This document shows positions 27,990 to 36,064 of a stretch of DNA of 64,000 nucleotides, in pieces. The stretch spans positions 251,137-315,136 of the forward strand of contig NZ_BMZN01000004.1 in assembly GCF_014652815.1 (NCBI RefSeq). Reading direction: 5' to 3'. The stretch is from Alcaligenes pakistanensis. Its GTDB lineage: Bacteria; Pseudomonadota; Gammaproteobacteria; Burkholderiales; Burkholderiaceae_B. The position numbers and the translations under genes are program-made. The notes beneath the pieces are model-generated. The model had not been told where the DNA came from, searched no databases, and worked only from the letters and a program-made list of their open reading frames with translations. How positions within the stretch are numbered: the first letter of the stretch is position 1; each line of letters opens with the position of its first letter.

Positions 27990-28174
27990 TGGAAACTCGC
28001 CTACTCGAAGTGCTGGTCTGCCCCTTGTGCAAAGGGCCTTTGCGCCACGACCGCGAACAGCAAGAACTGGTCTGCAAGGCCGACAAACTGGCCTTCCCCG
28101 TTGTGGATGGCATCCCCACCATGCTGATCAACGAAGCGCGCCAGTTGAACGCCCAGGAACAAGCCAGCAGCTGA
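27989..28174 (+). CDS. Trm112/YcaR family small protein
   Basis: A 61-residue protein beginning METRLLEVLVCPLCKGPL, with a CPLC knuckle at about residues 11-14, a second Cys at about 30 and the family motif AFPVVDGIPTML. Members are small zinc-ribbon-like proteins of unclear role in bacteria and are typically found between lpxK and kdsB, as here. It overlaps lpxK by 1 bp and ends 1 bp before kdsB. Confidence 0.9.
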   Translation: METRLLEVLVCPLCKGPLRHDREQQELVCKADKLAFPVVDGIPTMLINEARQLNAQEQASS

Positions 28175-28175
28175 T

Positions 28176-28940
28176 ATGACTTTTTCCGTCATCATCCCCG
28201 CTCGCCTGGGTTCCACCCGCTTGCCCAACAAACCGCTGGCCGACATTGCTGGCCAACCCATGATCGTGCGTTGTGCTCAGCAAGCTGCGCTTAGTGGCGC
28301 ACGCCAAGTCTGGGTAGCAACGGACTCGCAAGCTGTGCTGGAGGCGGTGCAAGCTCATGGTTTCCTGGCCCTGCTGACCGATGCGGAGCATCCGACCGGT
28401 ACGGATCGTCTGGCTCAAGCCGCCCGCCTGCTGGAACTGTCTGAGGACGAAATCGTCGTCAATGTGCAAGGCGACGAACCCCTGATTCTGCCCGAGCATA
28501 TCAATGCAGCTGCCGAGCTTTTGGCCCGCAGCACGCAAGCCGATATCGCCACTCTGGCTGCGCCTATCAAGAACGCCGAAACGTTGTTCAATCCCAATGC
28601 CGTCAAGGTGGTGTGCGACCTGCAGGGCCGCGCCCTGTATTTCTCCCGCGCCCCTATGCCCTGGGCCCGTGATGCCCTGGCGGGCGGCGAACAGCTGCTG
28701 GCCGACGGACTTCCCGCATTGCACCATATCGGCCTTTACGCTTACCGAAATCGCTTCTTGCAGCAGTACGCCCAGCTACCGCGTGGGCCGCTGGAGCACT
28801 TCGAGTCCCTGGAGCAGTTGCGAGCCATGGAAAACGGCTTCCAGATTATGGTTCACCGTCTTCAGGCGATTCCTGCAGCCGGGGTAGACACCGAGCAAGA
28901 CCTGGAAAGAGTACGCGCTCACTTCGCAAATCGGTTATAA
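28176..28940 (+). CDS. kdsB: 3-deoxy-manno-octulosonate cytidylyltransferase
   Basis: A 254-residue cytoplasmic enzyme that activates Kdo with CTP to CMP-Kdo for lipopolysaccharide core synthesis. Motifs include IIPARLGSTRLPNKPL (nucleotide binding, about residues 6-21), the HPTGTDR block (about 71-77), VNVQGDEPL (about 94-102) and the YFSRAPMPWARD segment. Length equals that of typical KdsB. It closes the exbB-exbD-lpxK-Trm112-kdsB operon; adk follows after 102 bp with its own good ribosome-binding site. Confidence 0.94.
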   Translation: MTFSVIIPARLGSTRLPNKPLADIAGQPMIVRCAQQAALSGARQVWVATDSQAVLEAVQAHGFLALLTDAEHPTGTDRLAQAARLLELSEDEIVVNVQGDEPLILPEHINAAAELLARSTQADIATLAAPIKNAETLFNPNAVKVVCDLQGRALYFSRAPMPWARDALAGGEQLLADGLPALHHIGLYAYRNRFLQQYAQLPRGPLEHFESLEQLRAMENGFQIMVHRLQAIPAAGVDTEQDLERVRAHFANRL

Positions 28941-29699
<759 letters not shown>

Positions 29700-29713
29700 G
29701 TAAGTCTAGATTT

Positions 29714-29742
29714 CAACCGGCCCCAAAAGGGCCGGTTGTTTA
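29714..29742 (+). terminator. Intrinsic terminator after adk
   Basis: CAACCGGCCC (29714-29723) and GGGCCGGTTG (29729-29738) form a perfect 10-bp stem with a 5-nt loop followed by a T-rich tail, 14 bp after the adk stop. Confidence 0.85.
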
Positions 29743-29763
29743 TTATTCAAGGGAGACAAGCTC

Positions 29764-30528
29764 ATGCAAATCAATAAGAAAACATTTATTGTCACGGGCG
29801 GCGCATCTGGTTTGGGCGCAGGCACCGTACGGATGCTGGTTGAAAACGGCGCCCGCGTGGTGATCGCCGACATTCAGGACGAAGCCGGTCAGGCGCTGGC
29901 CAAAGAACTGGGCCAACATTATCAGCGCTGTGATGTGACCTCGGAGCAAGACGCCCAGGCCGTTGTAGACCTGGCTTGCCAGGACAGTGCCCACCCCCTG
30001 TTTGGCCTGATCAACTGTGCTGGCGTGGCCCCTGCCTCGCGCACCGTGGGACGCAATGGCCCCCACACGCTGGACCTGTTCCAGAAAACCGTCATGATCA
30101 ATCTGGTCGGCACGTTCAATATGTGTCGTCTGGCTGCTGCTGCCATGAGCAACAACACTCCCGAGCCATCAGGTGAGCGTGGCGTGCTGATCAATACCGC
30201 GTCTGTCGCTGCCTATGACGGCCAAATTGGTCAGGCCGCTTACGGTGCCTCCAAGGCGGGCGTCGTGGGTTTGACCTTGCCCCTGGCACGCGATCTGGCG
30301 CAAACTGGCATCCGCGTCATGACGATTGCTCCCGGCATCTTTGGCACCCCCATGATGTTTGCCATGCCTCAGGAAGTTCAGGACTCGCTGGCTGCCAGCA
30401 TTCCCTTCCCGTCTCGCCTGGGTCGTCCCGACGATTTCTCCCAACTGGTGCACAGCATTATCAGCAATGAAATGCTCAATGGCGAAACTATCCGTCTGGA
30501 TGGCGCCATTCGCATGGCACCAAAATAA
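29764..30528 (+). CDS. Short-chain dehydrogenase, 3-hydroxyacyl-CoA dehydrogenase (type II HADH) like
   Basis: A 254-residue NAD-dependent SDR. It shows TGGASGLGAG (cofactor binding, about residues 11-20), NCAGVAPA (about 85-92), the catalytic Ser in INTASVAAYDG and YGASK (about 160-164). The sequence DVTSEQDAQAVVDLA and the late PFPSRLGRPDDFSQLVHSI resemble human HSD17B10-type 3-hydroxyacyl-CoA dehydrogenases, so a role in fatty or branched-chain acyl-CoA oxidation is likely but not proven. It stands alone between the adk terminator and murJ (18-bp gap). Confidence 0.82.
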   Translation: MQINKKTFIVTGGASGLGAGTVRMLVENGARVVIADIQDEAGQALAKELGQHYQRCDVTSEQDAQAVVDLACQDSAHPLFGLINCAGVAPASRTVGRNGPHTLDLFQKTVMINLVGTFNMCRLAAAAMSNNTPEPSGERGVLINTASVAAYDGQIGQAAYGASKAGVVGLTLPLARDLAQTGIRVMTIAPGIFGTPMMFAMPQEVQDSLAASIPFPSRLGRPDDFSQLVHSIISNEMLNGETIRLDGAIRMAPK

Positions 30529-30546
30529 CTTTCTGTATCGGCTCCA

Positions 30547-32100
30547 ATGGGTTTGTTTCGCTCGGCGGCCACGATTAGTGGCCTGACGCTGCTGTCTCGC
30601 ATTACCGGACTGGCACGCGATATTCTGATTGCCCGCGCCTTCGGGGCGGGCCCGCTTACTGATGCCTTCTGGGTGGCGTTTCGCATTCCCAATTTGCTGC
30701 GCCGCCTGTTTGCAGAAGGGGCGTTCTCGCAGGCTTTTGTACCCATCCTGGGACAAGTTCGCAAAGAGCACGAGCCCGACAAGGTCCAGCAATTGCTGGA
30801 TCGGGTCGCCTTGCTGTTGACCGTTGCCGTCATGGTGGTCACGGCGATTGGTATTGTGGCTGCCCCCTGGGTAGTCAGCGCCATGGCCAGCGGCTTGACC
30901 TCCCCCGAGCGGCAAACCGAGTTTGGGGCCGCCATCACCATGACGCGCCTGATGTTCCCCTACATCATCTGCATGTCGCTGGTGGCCTTTGCTTCTGCCG
31001 TACTCAATACCTGGAGCCGCTTTGCGGTTCCGGCCTTCACCCCCATTCTGCTGAATCTGTCCATGATTGCCGCCAGCCTGTTTCTGGTCCAGCACATGGA
31101 AATCCCGATTTATGCCCTGGCTATCGGTGTGATGGTCGGTGGTCTGGCCCAATTGCTGGTGCAATGGGCTGCCCTGGCCCGCCTGGGCCTCTTGCCGCGC
31201 CTGTCATTTCGCCTGGGCGAGGCGCGCCGTGACCCTATCGTGCAACGCATTCTGAAGCAGATGCTGCCTGCTATTTTGGGTGTATCGGTGGCGCAGATTT
31301 CTCTTTTGATTAATACCAATATCGCCACCTGGCTACAGTCCGGCAGCGTGACCTGGCTGTCCTTCGCCGACCGTCTGATGGAATTTCCCACTGCCCTGCT
31401 GGGCGTGGCGCTGGGCACCGTCTTGCTGCCCAAGCTGTCTGCCGCACATGCAGGCAAAGACGATAAACACTACAGCGCCCTGTTGGACTGGGGTTTGCGT
31501 CTGGTTTTGCTGCTAGGTCTGCCAGCCGCTCTGGGCATGGCCTTGCTGTCCGATGGTCTGGTGGCCACCTTGTTCCACTATGGTGCATTTGCAGCCGCTG
31601 ACGTTGCACAGACTAAGCTGGCAGTGGGTGCCTATTCTGTGGGTCTGGTCGGTTTGCTGGCCATCAAGATTTTGGCCCCCGGCTTTTACGCTCGCCAGGA
31701 CATACGCACTCCGGTACGTATTGCAATTGGAGTGCTGATCATTACGCAGCTGTTTAATCTGCTGCTGGTCCCCACTTTCGCCCATGCCGGACTGGCACTG
31801 TCGATTGGCCTGGGAGCCATCGTCAATGCCCTGACCTTGCTGGTGATGTTGCTCAAACGGGGGATTTACCAGCCCAATCATGACTGGTTACGTTTTCTTC
31901 TGAAGATCCTCCCTGCCCTGGGCGCCCTGGCCCTTGTGCTCTGGCTGGCCCAGCACTATATCGACTGGATCGCCCTGGGAATCACGCCCTTGCTGCGCGT
32001 GCTTTATCTGAGCGGGGTGTTGCTTGCCAGCGGTATTTCCTATTTCGGTATGTTGTTTATCGTAGGCATTCGACCCTCTTACTTTACAAAGCGGGCGTAG
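30547..32100 (+). CDS. murJ: Lipid II flippase MurJ
   Basis: A 517-residue inner-membrane protein with about 14 hydrophobic helices that flips the peptidoglycan precursor lipid II. The start region LFRSAATISGLTLLSRITGL, then RDILIARAFGAG, FRIPNLLRRLFAEGAFSQAF and EFPTALLGVALGTVLLPKLS are highly characteristic of MurJ/MviN. Length matches the family. It lies 18 bp after the SDR gene and 58 bp before rpsT; murJ next to rpsT is a common arrangement in proteobacteria. Confidence 0.94.
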   Translation: MGLFRSAATISGLTLLSRITGLARDILIARAFGAGPLTDAFWVAFRIPNLLRRLFAEGAFSQAFVPILGQVRKEHEPDKVQQLLDRVALLLTVAVMVVTAIGIVAAPWVVSAMASGLTSPERQTEFGAAITMTRLMFPYIICMSLVAFASAVLNTWSRFAVPAFTPILLNLSMIAASLFLVQHMEIPIYALAIGVMVGGLAQLLVQWAALARLGLLPRLSFRLGEARRDPIVQRILKQMLPAILGVSVAQISLLINTNIATWLQSGSVTWLSFADRLMEFPTALLGVALGTVLLPKLSAAHAGKDDKHYSALLDWGLRLVLLLGLPAALGMALLSDGLVATLFHYGAFAAADVAQTKLAVGAYSVGLVGLLAIKILAPGFYARQDIRTPVRIAIGVLIITQLFNLLLVPTFAHAGLALSIGLGAIVNALTLLVMLLKRGIYQPNHDWLRFLLKILPALGALALVLWLAQHYIDWIALGITPLLRVLYLSGVLLASGISYFGMLFIVGIRPSYFTKRA

Positions 32101-32158
32101 TGTCCTAGAATAATTGTCTTTGCCGATTAAACTTTAAAACTTAGGCTTTACTAAAAAC

Positions 32159-32422
32159 ATGGCTAATACCGCACAAGCGCGCAAGCGCGCCCGCCAAGCA
32201 GTGGCTCGTAACAAACACAACGCCAGCATCCGTTCCATGCTGCGTACCGCTATCAAGCGCGTTCGCCAGGCTGTCGAAGCCGGTGACAAAACCGCTGCTA
32301 ACGAAGTTTTCCGCAAAGCGACCAGCATCATTGACCGCGTTGCCGACAAGAACATCATTCACAAGAACAAGGCTGCCCGCCACAAGAGCCGCCTGTCTAG
32401 CGCTGTCAAGGCTTTGGCCTGA
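32159..32422 (+). CDS. rpsT: 30S ribosomal protein S20
   Basis: An 87-residue very basic three-helix protein starting [18 protein letters not shown] and ending [12 protein letters not shown], the unmistakable S20 pattern. It binds 16S rRNA early in small-subunit assembly. An intrinsic terminator follows. S20 often controls its own translation, but no specific leader structure was identified here. Confidence 0.96.
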   Translation: MANTAQARKRARQAVARNKHNASIRSMLRTAIKRVRQAVEAGDKTAANEVFRKATSIIDRVADKNIIHKNKAARHKSRLSSAVKALA

Positions 32423-32473
32423 TTGCAAAAGATTTTTAATGGTTTAATCGGCTCTGGCCTAAAAACCAGTTAG

Positions 32474-32500
32474 AAAAGGGGTGCTAAGCACCCCTTTTTT
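32474..32500 (+). terminator. Intrinsic terminator after rpsT
   Basis: AAAAGGGGTGC and GCACCCCTTTT flank a TAA loop and run into a T6 tract, about 50 bp beyond the rpsT stop. Confidence 0.88.
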
Positions 32501-32579
32501 ATTAGCCACAAAACCATTGCCTGGACACGCAGGCCAATCATGCTAAGTTATGGATTTGCTTTTTCATTAGTGAGTCCCC

Positions 32580-33521
32580 ATGACACGTCCCATCGTGCTG
32601 CAACTGGCATCTTTGGCCCAGCACCCCTCTTTTGACGATATCGACCGTCACTTCGAGCGCCTTGCCTTTCAAGACCTGACAGAACTCTCTGCCCAACAGA
32701 TTGAGCGCGTCCAGATTCTACTGACCAGCGCGGTCACCCCTACCCCCGCCTCCTTAATGGACCGTCTGCCCGCTTTGAAAGCGATTTGCAGCGTAGGCGT
32801 AGGCTACGACTCTATCGACATCCATGCCGCCAAACAGCGTGGCATACAAGTCAGCACCACCCCCGATGTTCTTAACGATTGCGTGGCCGATATGGCCTGG
32901 GCTTTGATGCTGGATGCCGCCCGACGCCTTACTGAATCCGACCGCTATGTCCGTGCCGGCCTGTGGGATCGCCCCAACGGCTTTGGGCTGGGCACTCGTG
33001 TCAGCGGCAAGAAACTGGGTATTGTGGGCCTGGGCCGGATTGGCCAGACGATTGCCCGCCGTGCCAGTGGTTTTGATATGGAGTTGCGCTACCACAATCG
33101 TCGCCCACGGCACGATGTGGCCTGGCACTATGAGCCCTCTTTAATTGAGCTGGCCGATTGGGCTGACATTATGGTGATTGCTGCAGTCGGCGGAGACGAG
33201 ACGCGCGGACTGATCAATATCGACGTACTGAATGCGTTGGGCCCGAAAGGCATTCTGGTCAATATTGCTCGCGGTAGTGTGGTCGATGAAAGCGCGCTGA
33301 TCGCTGCCCTGCAAGAAGGACGTCTGGGCGCTGCCGGGCTGGATGTATTCGAGAACGAACCCCAGGTACCCCAGGCGCTACGCGATCTGAATCAAGTGGT
33401 ATTGGCACCGCACACGGCCAGCGCTACGGTAGAAACGCGCGAAGCCATGTTGACACTGACGCTGGAAAATATTTTGCAGTATCAAAAAACCGGTAAGGTA
33501 CTGACACCGCTAAGCGTCTAG
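32580..33521 (+). CDS. D-isomer-specific 2-hydroxyacid dehydrogenase (glyoxylate/hydroxypyruvate reductase like)
   Basis: A 313-residue NAD(P)-dependent oxidoreductase. The Rossmann motif GLGRIGQTIA lies near residues 149-158. The catalytic triad appears as Arg in NIARGSVVDE, Glu in FENEPQ and His in LAPHTASAT. Basic residues after the second Rossmann strand (YHNRRPR) suggest NADPH preference. This pattern fits GhrB-like enzymes reducing glyoxylate or hydroxypyruvate. No pathway partner is adjacent. Confidence 0.87.
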   Translation: MTRPIVLQLASLAQHPSFDDIDRHFERLAFQDLTELSAQQIERVQILLTSAVTPTPASLMDRLPALKAICSVGVGYDSIDIHAAKQRGIQVSTTPDVLNDCVADMAWALMLDAARRLTESDRYVRAGLWDRPNGFGLGTRVSGKKLGIVGLGRIGQTIARRASGFDMELRYHNRRPRHDVAWHYEPSLIELADWADIMVIAAVGGDETRGLINIDVLNALGPKGILVNIARGSVVDESALIAALQEGRLGAAGLDVFENEPQVPQALRDLNQVVLAPHTASATVETREAMLTLTLENILQYQKTGKVLTPLSV

Positions 33522-33581
33522 AACAGCCATGTCGCCTATCGTTTTCGCGGTGGCGACATACTGCTCAGGCCAGGTTTGTGC

Positions 33582-33896
33582 TCAAGAGTCGACCGGGTCC
33601 ATATTTTCAGGATCAATGCCGGTGATTTTTAAATTATTGTCGTCTGCAAAGCCACAAACGAATTTCCAGGCCAAAGGTTCCAGCTCTCGCAGGCGTGCAT
33701 CCACGACAACACACCGCACACCGTCAATCAAACGCGGCACCACATAGGGCGAATAAGTCAGATGACCACCCATCGCCCCTGCAGGACGAAACTGGGACAT
33801 TACACCGGCCAAGCGCTCGGCCCAATCACTGGGACGAAACCGCTGATCCTGCCGGGTCACACCATGGATAACAAGTTGCTTCACTGGCTCTGTCAT
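33582..33896 (-). CDS. DUF3579 family protein
   Basis: A 104-residue cytoplasmic protein without signal or membrane segment. Conserved-looking features are HGVTRQDQRFRPSDWAERLAGV, YSPYVVPR and the acidic C-terminus. It matches the DUF3579 family that is widespread in Betaproteobacteria and is found beside argF there; function unknown. It is divergent from argF, with a 252-bp gap that must hold both promoters. Confidence 0.82.
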   Translation of the reverse strand: MTEPVKQLVIHGVTRQDQRFRPSDWAERLAGVMSQFRPAGAMGGHLTYSPYVVPRLIDGVRCVVVDARLRELEPLAWKFVCGFADDNNLKITGIDPENMDPVDS

Positions 33897-34148
33897 AACA
33901 ATTAATGGCTAATCGTGCAGTTCAGGTCTGCTGCACCTTTTCCTTTCTTGCCCCGCATTGTATCCGATCGCGGCCACGCAAAGCCTGGGATTCAAGAAAT
34001 TAGCCGCTTGACAATTTATTGCCAGTCATTGCTTTGAGTGATCAATTTATTCCAAAATCAGGCAGTTAGACCGTCCTTTGCTTGGGCTGTCTTTGCTCTA
34101 AATAGCCGGACAGGTTAAGATTACTTTCTTTATTCGTTGGATTTTTTT

Positions 34149-35090
34149 ATGGATGCCATCGTGCAAGCAGGGCCGCTTCGGCACTTTCTGCAATTTCGCG
34201 ACTTTTCTCACGACGAAATTTTATATGTGCTGGACCGCGCACGCCTGATCAAAGACAAGTTCAAACGCTATCAGCCGCACCACACATTGCACGACCGCAC
34301 CCTGGCGATGGTTTTTGAAAAAGCCAGTACCCGTACCCGGGTTTCGTTTGAAGCCGGTATGTATCAGTTGGGCGGTTCGGTCATTCACCTGACCACCACC
34401 GACTCGCAGTTGGGCCGCTCCGAACCCATTGAAGATACCGCCCGCGTGGTTTCCCGCATGGTCGATATCGTCATGATTCGTACTTTCGAGCAGACCCGTC
34501 TGGAGCGCTTTGCCTCCCACTCGCGTGTGCCGGTCATCAATGGCCTGACCAACGAATTTCATCCCTGCCAAATTCTGGCCGACATCTTCACCTTTATCGA
34601 ACACCGTGGCGATATCAAGGGCAAGACCGTGGCTTGGATTGGTGACGCTAACAATATGGCTTACACCTGGCTGCAGGCGGCTGAAATTCTAGGCTTCACC
34701 CTGCACGTGTCAGCGCCTAACGGCTATCACCTGGAAGCAGACCGTACCGGTAACCCGAACTCCAGCATTCTGCGTGAATTCGACGACCCACTGGAAGCCT
34801 GCAAAGGCGCGCACCTGGTCACCACCGACGTGTGGACCAGCATGGGCTACGAAGACGAGAACGAAGAGCGCCGCAAGGCCTTTGCCGATTGGCGTGTCGA
34901 TCAGGAAATGATGGACGTGGCCGATCCCAACGCGATCTTCATGCACTGCTTGCCCGCCCACCGTGGCGAGGAAGTCACTGGCGAAGTCATTGACGGCCCA
35001 CAAAGCGTGGTCTGGGATGAAGCAGAAAATCGCCTGCACGTACAAAAGGCATTGATGGAATTCTTGATTCTGGGACCTCTGGAAGCCTAA
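34149..35090 (+). CDS. argF: Ornithine carbamoyltransferase
   Basis: A 313-residue enzyme that makes citrulline from ornithine and carbamoyl phosphate in arginine synthesis. The carbamoyl-phosphate site STRTRVSFE (about residues 58-66), the HPCQILAD block (about 138-145), DANNMAYTW and the HCLPAHRGEEV motif with the active Cys are intact. ATG 34149 is preferred over an in-frame TTG 12 bp upstream. It and argG later in the window are unlinked genes of the same pathway. A terminator follows. Confidence 0.94.
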   Translation: MDAIVQAGPLRHFLQFRDFSHDEILYVLDRARLIKDKFKRYQPHHTLHDRTLAMVFEKASTRTRVSFEAGMYQLGGSVIHLTTTDSQLGRSEPIEDTARVVSRMVDIVMIRTFEQTRLERFASHSRVPVINGLTNEFHPCQILADIFTFIEHRGDIKGKTVAWIGDANNMAYTWLQAAEILGFTLHVSAPNGYHLEADRTGNPNSSILREFDDPLEACKGAHLVTTDVWTSMGYEDENEERRKAFADWRVDQEMMDVADPNAIFMHCLPAHRGEEVTGEVIDGPQSVVWDEAENRLHVQKALMEFLILGPLEA

Positions 35091-35123
35091 GCGCTCCTAC
35101 CCAGGGCAAACTGCCCATGAATG

Positions 35124-35152
35124 AAAAAAGGGATGCTTAGCATCCCTTTTTT
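35124..35152. terminator. Bidirectional terminator between argF and kdpE
   Basis: An A6 tract, GGGATGC, loop TTA, GCATCCC and a T6 tract form a symmetrical hairpin. It ends argF on the + strand and can also end the leftward kdp operon after a roughly 200-bp gene-free stretch. Confidence 0.85.
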
Positions 35153-35356
35153 AATGCGGCAGCGACACAGATAAACCTAATGGCAATCATTAAATAAGCG
35201 CTTGAAGAGCATCTAAATACGGGGGGATTCCTCCTCCTTGATAAAAGCGACACTCTGCTACTGCTCCGTTTAATATTCCCGCGATACGGTGCTGACACAG
35301 CGCCCAGACTATTCCCCCCGTGCTGTGCTGCAGATTATCAACGCAACACGCCCGTC

Positions 35357-36064
35357 CTACTCTGCGACCTCCAGACCCGCTAATCGATACCCAACTTGCA
35401 GCTCTGTCAGCAAATACTTAGGCTGCGCGGCATCCTGCTCCAGTTTTTGACGTAGTTGCATCATGTACACCCGCAGGTAATGAGGCCGATCTGAATACGC
35501 CGCCCCCCAGGTTTCATGCAGCAAGTGCTGATGCGTCAGCACCTTGCCATGGCCTCGAATCAGAGCGGTCAGCAGACGAAACTCGATGGGCGTCAAATGC
35601 ACGACCTCCCCGTCACGAGCGACTTCATGGGACGCCAGATCCACACTAACGCCACCAAATCGAACCCGCGACGAGGCCGCCTGAACATTCGGGACTAGCT
35701 GAGAACGCCGCAACAAGGCCCGGATTCGAGCCAATAGCTCCGGTACCCCAAAGGGTTTGACCAGATAATCATCCGCCCCAGCATTCAGCGCGGCCACTTT
35801 TTCTTCTTCCCTCTCCCGCGCGGATAAAACCAGAATGGGCGAGTAGACCCAGCTACGCAGATCACGAATCAAATCTTTGCCATCACCATCTGGCAATCCC
35901 AAATCCACAATCATCAAATCAGGGCGTCGGGTTGCCGCATCCATACGTGCCTGCGCCAGAGTGCTGGCCTCAATAACTGACATGCCCTCCTGCTCCAAAG
36001 CAATCCGCACGAAACGACGGATATTAGCCTCATCCTCGACAATCAGTATCTGGGCTTTGTTCAT
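35357..36064 (-). CDS. kdpE: KdpE, OmpR-type response regulator of potassium uptake
   Basis: A 235-residue two-component regulator. The receiver domain (about residues 1-120) has the phospho-acceptor Asp in LMIVDLGLPDGDG, and LVKPF marks its end. A winged-helix DNA-binding domain follows (about 130-230; LTPIEFRLLTALIRGHGKVLT). It is the partner of KdpD, whose gene overlaps it by 4 bp upstream. It should activate the kdp operon under potassium limitation or osmotic stress. It is the last gene of the operon. Confidence 0.93.
   Translation of the reverse strand: MNKAQILIVEDEANIRRFVRIALEQEGMSVIEASTLAQARMDAATRRPDLMIVDLGLPDGDGKDLIRDLRSWVYSPILVLSAREREEEKVAALNAGADDYLVKPFGVPELLARIRALLRRSQLVPNVQAASSRVRFGGVSVDLASHEVARDGEVVHLTPIEFRLLTALIRGHGKVLTHQHLLHETWGAAYSDRPHYLRVYMMQLRQKLEQDAAQPKYLLTELQVGYRLAGLEVAE

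Noticed and set aside
30169-31164. A 331-codon minus strand frame opposite the SDR and murJ genes.
   Set aside because: It is a low-complexity shadow rich in His, Gln and Gly opposite well-supported genes.
33990-34060. TTGACA at 34008-34013 and two CAATTTATT repeats before argF considered as a promoter/ARG box.
   Set aside because: No acceptable -10 box lies at 16-18 bp spacing and no ArgR palindrome could be made out.
35220-35250. A G6 tract and CCTCC-like pairing downstream of kdpE considered as a terminator.
   Set aside because: The pairing is short and lacks a T-run. The argF-side bidirectional hairpin at 35124-35152 is a better terminator for kdp.
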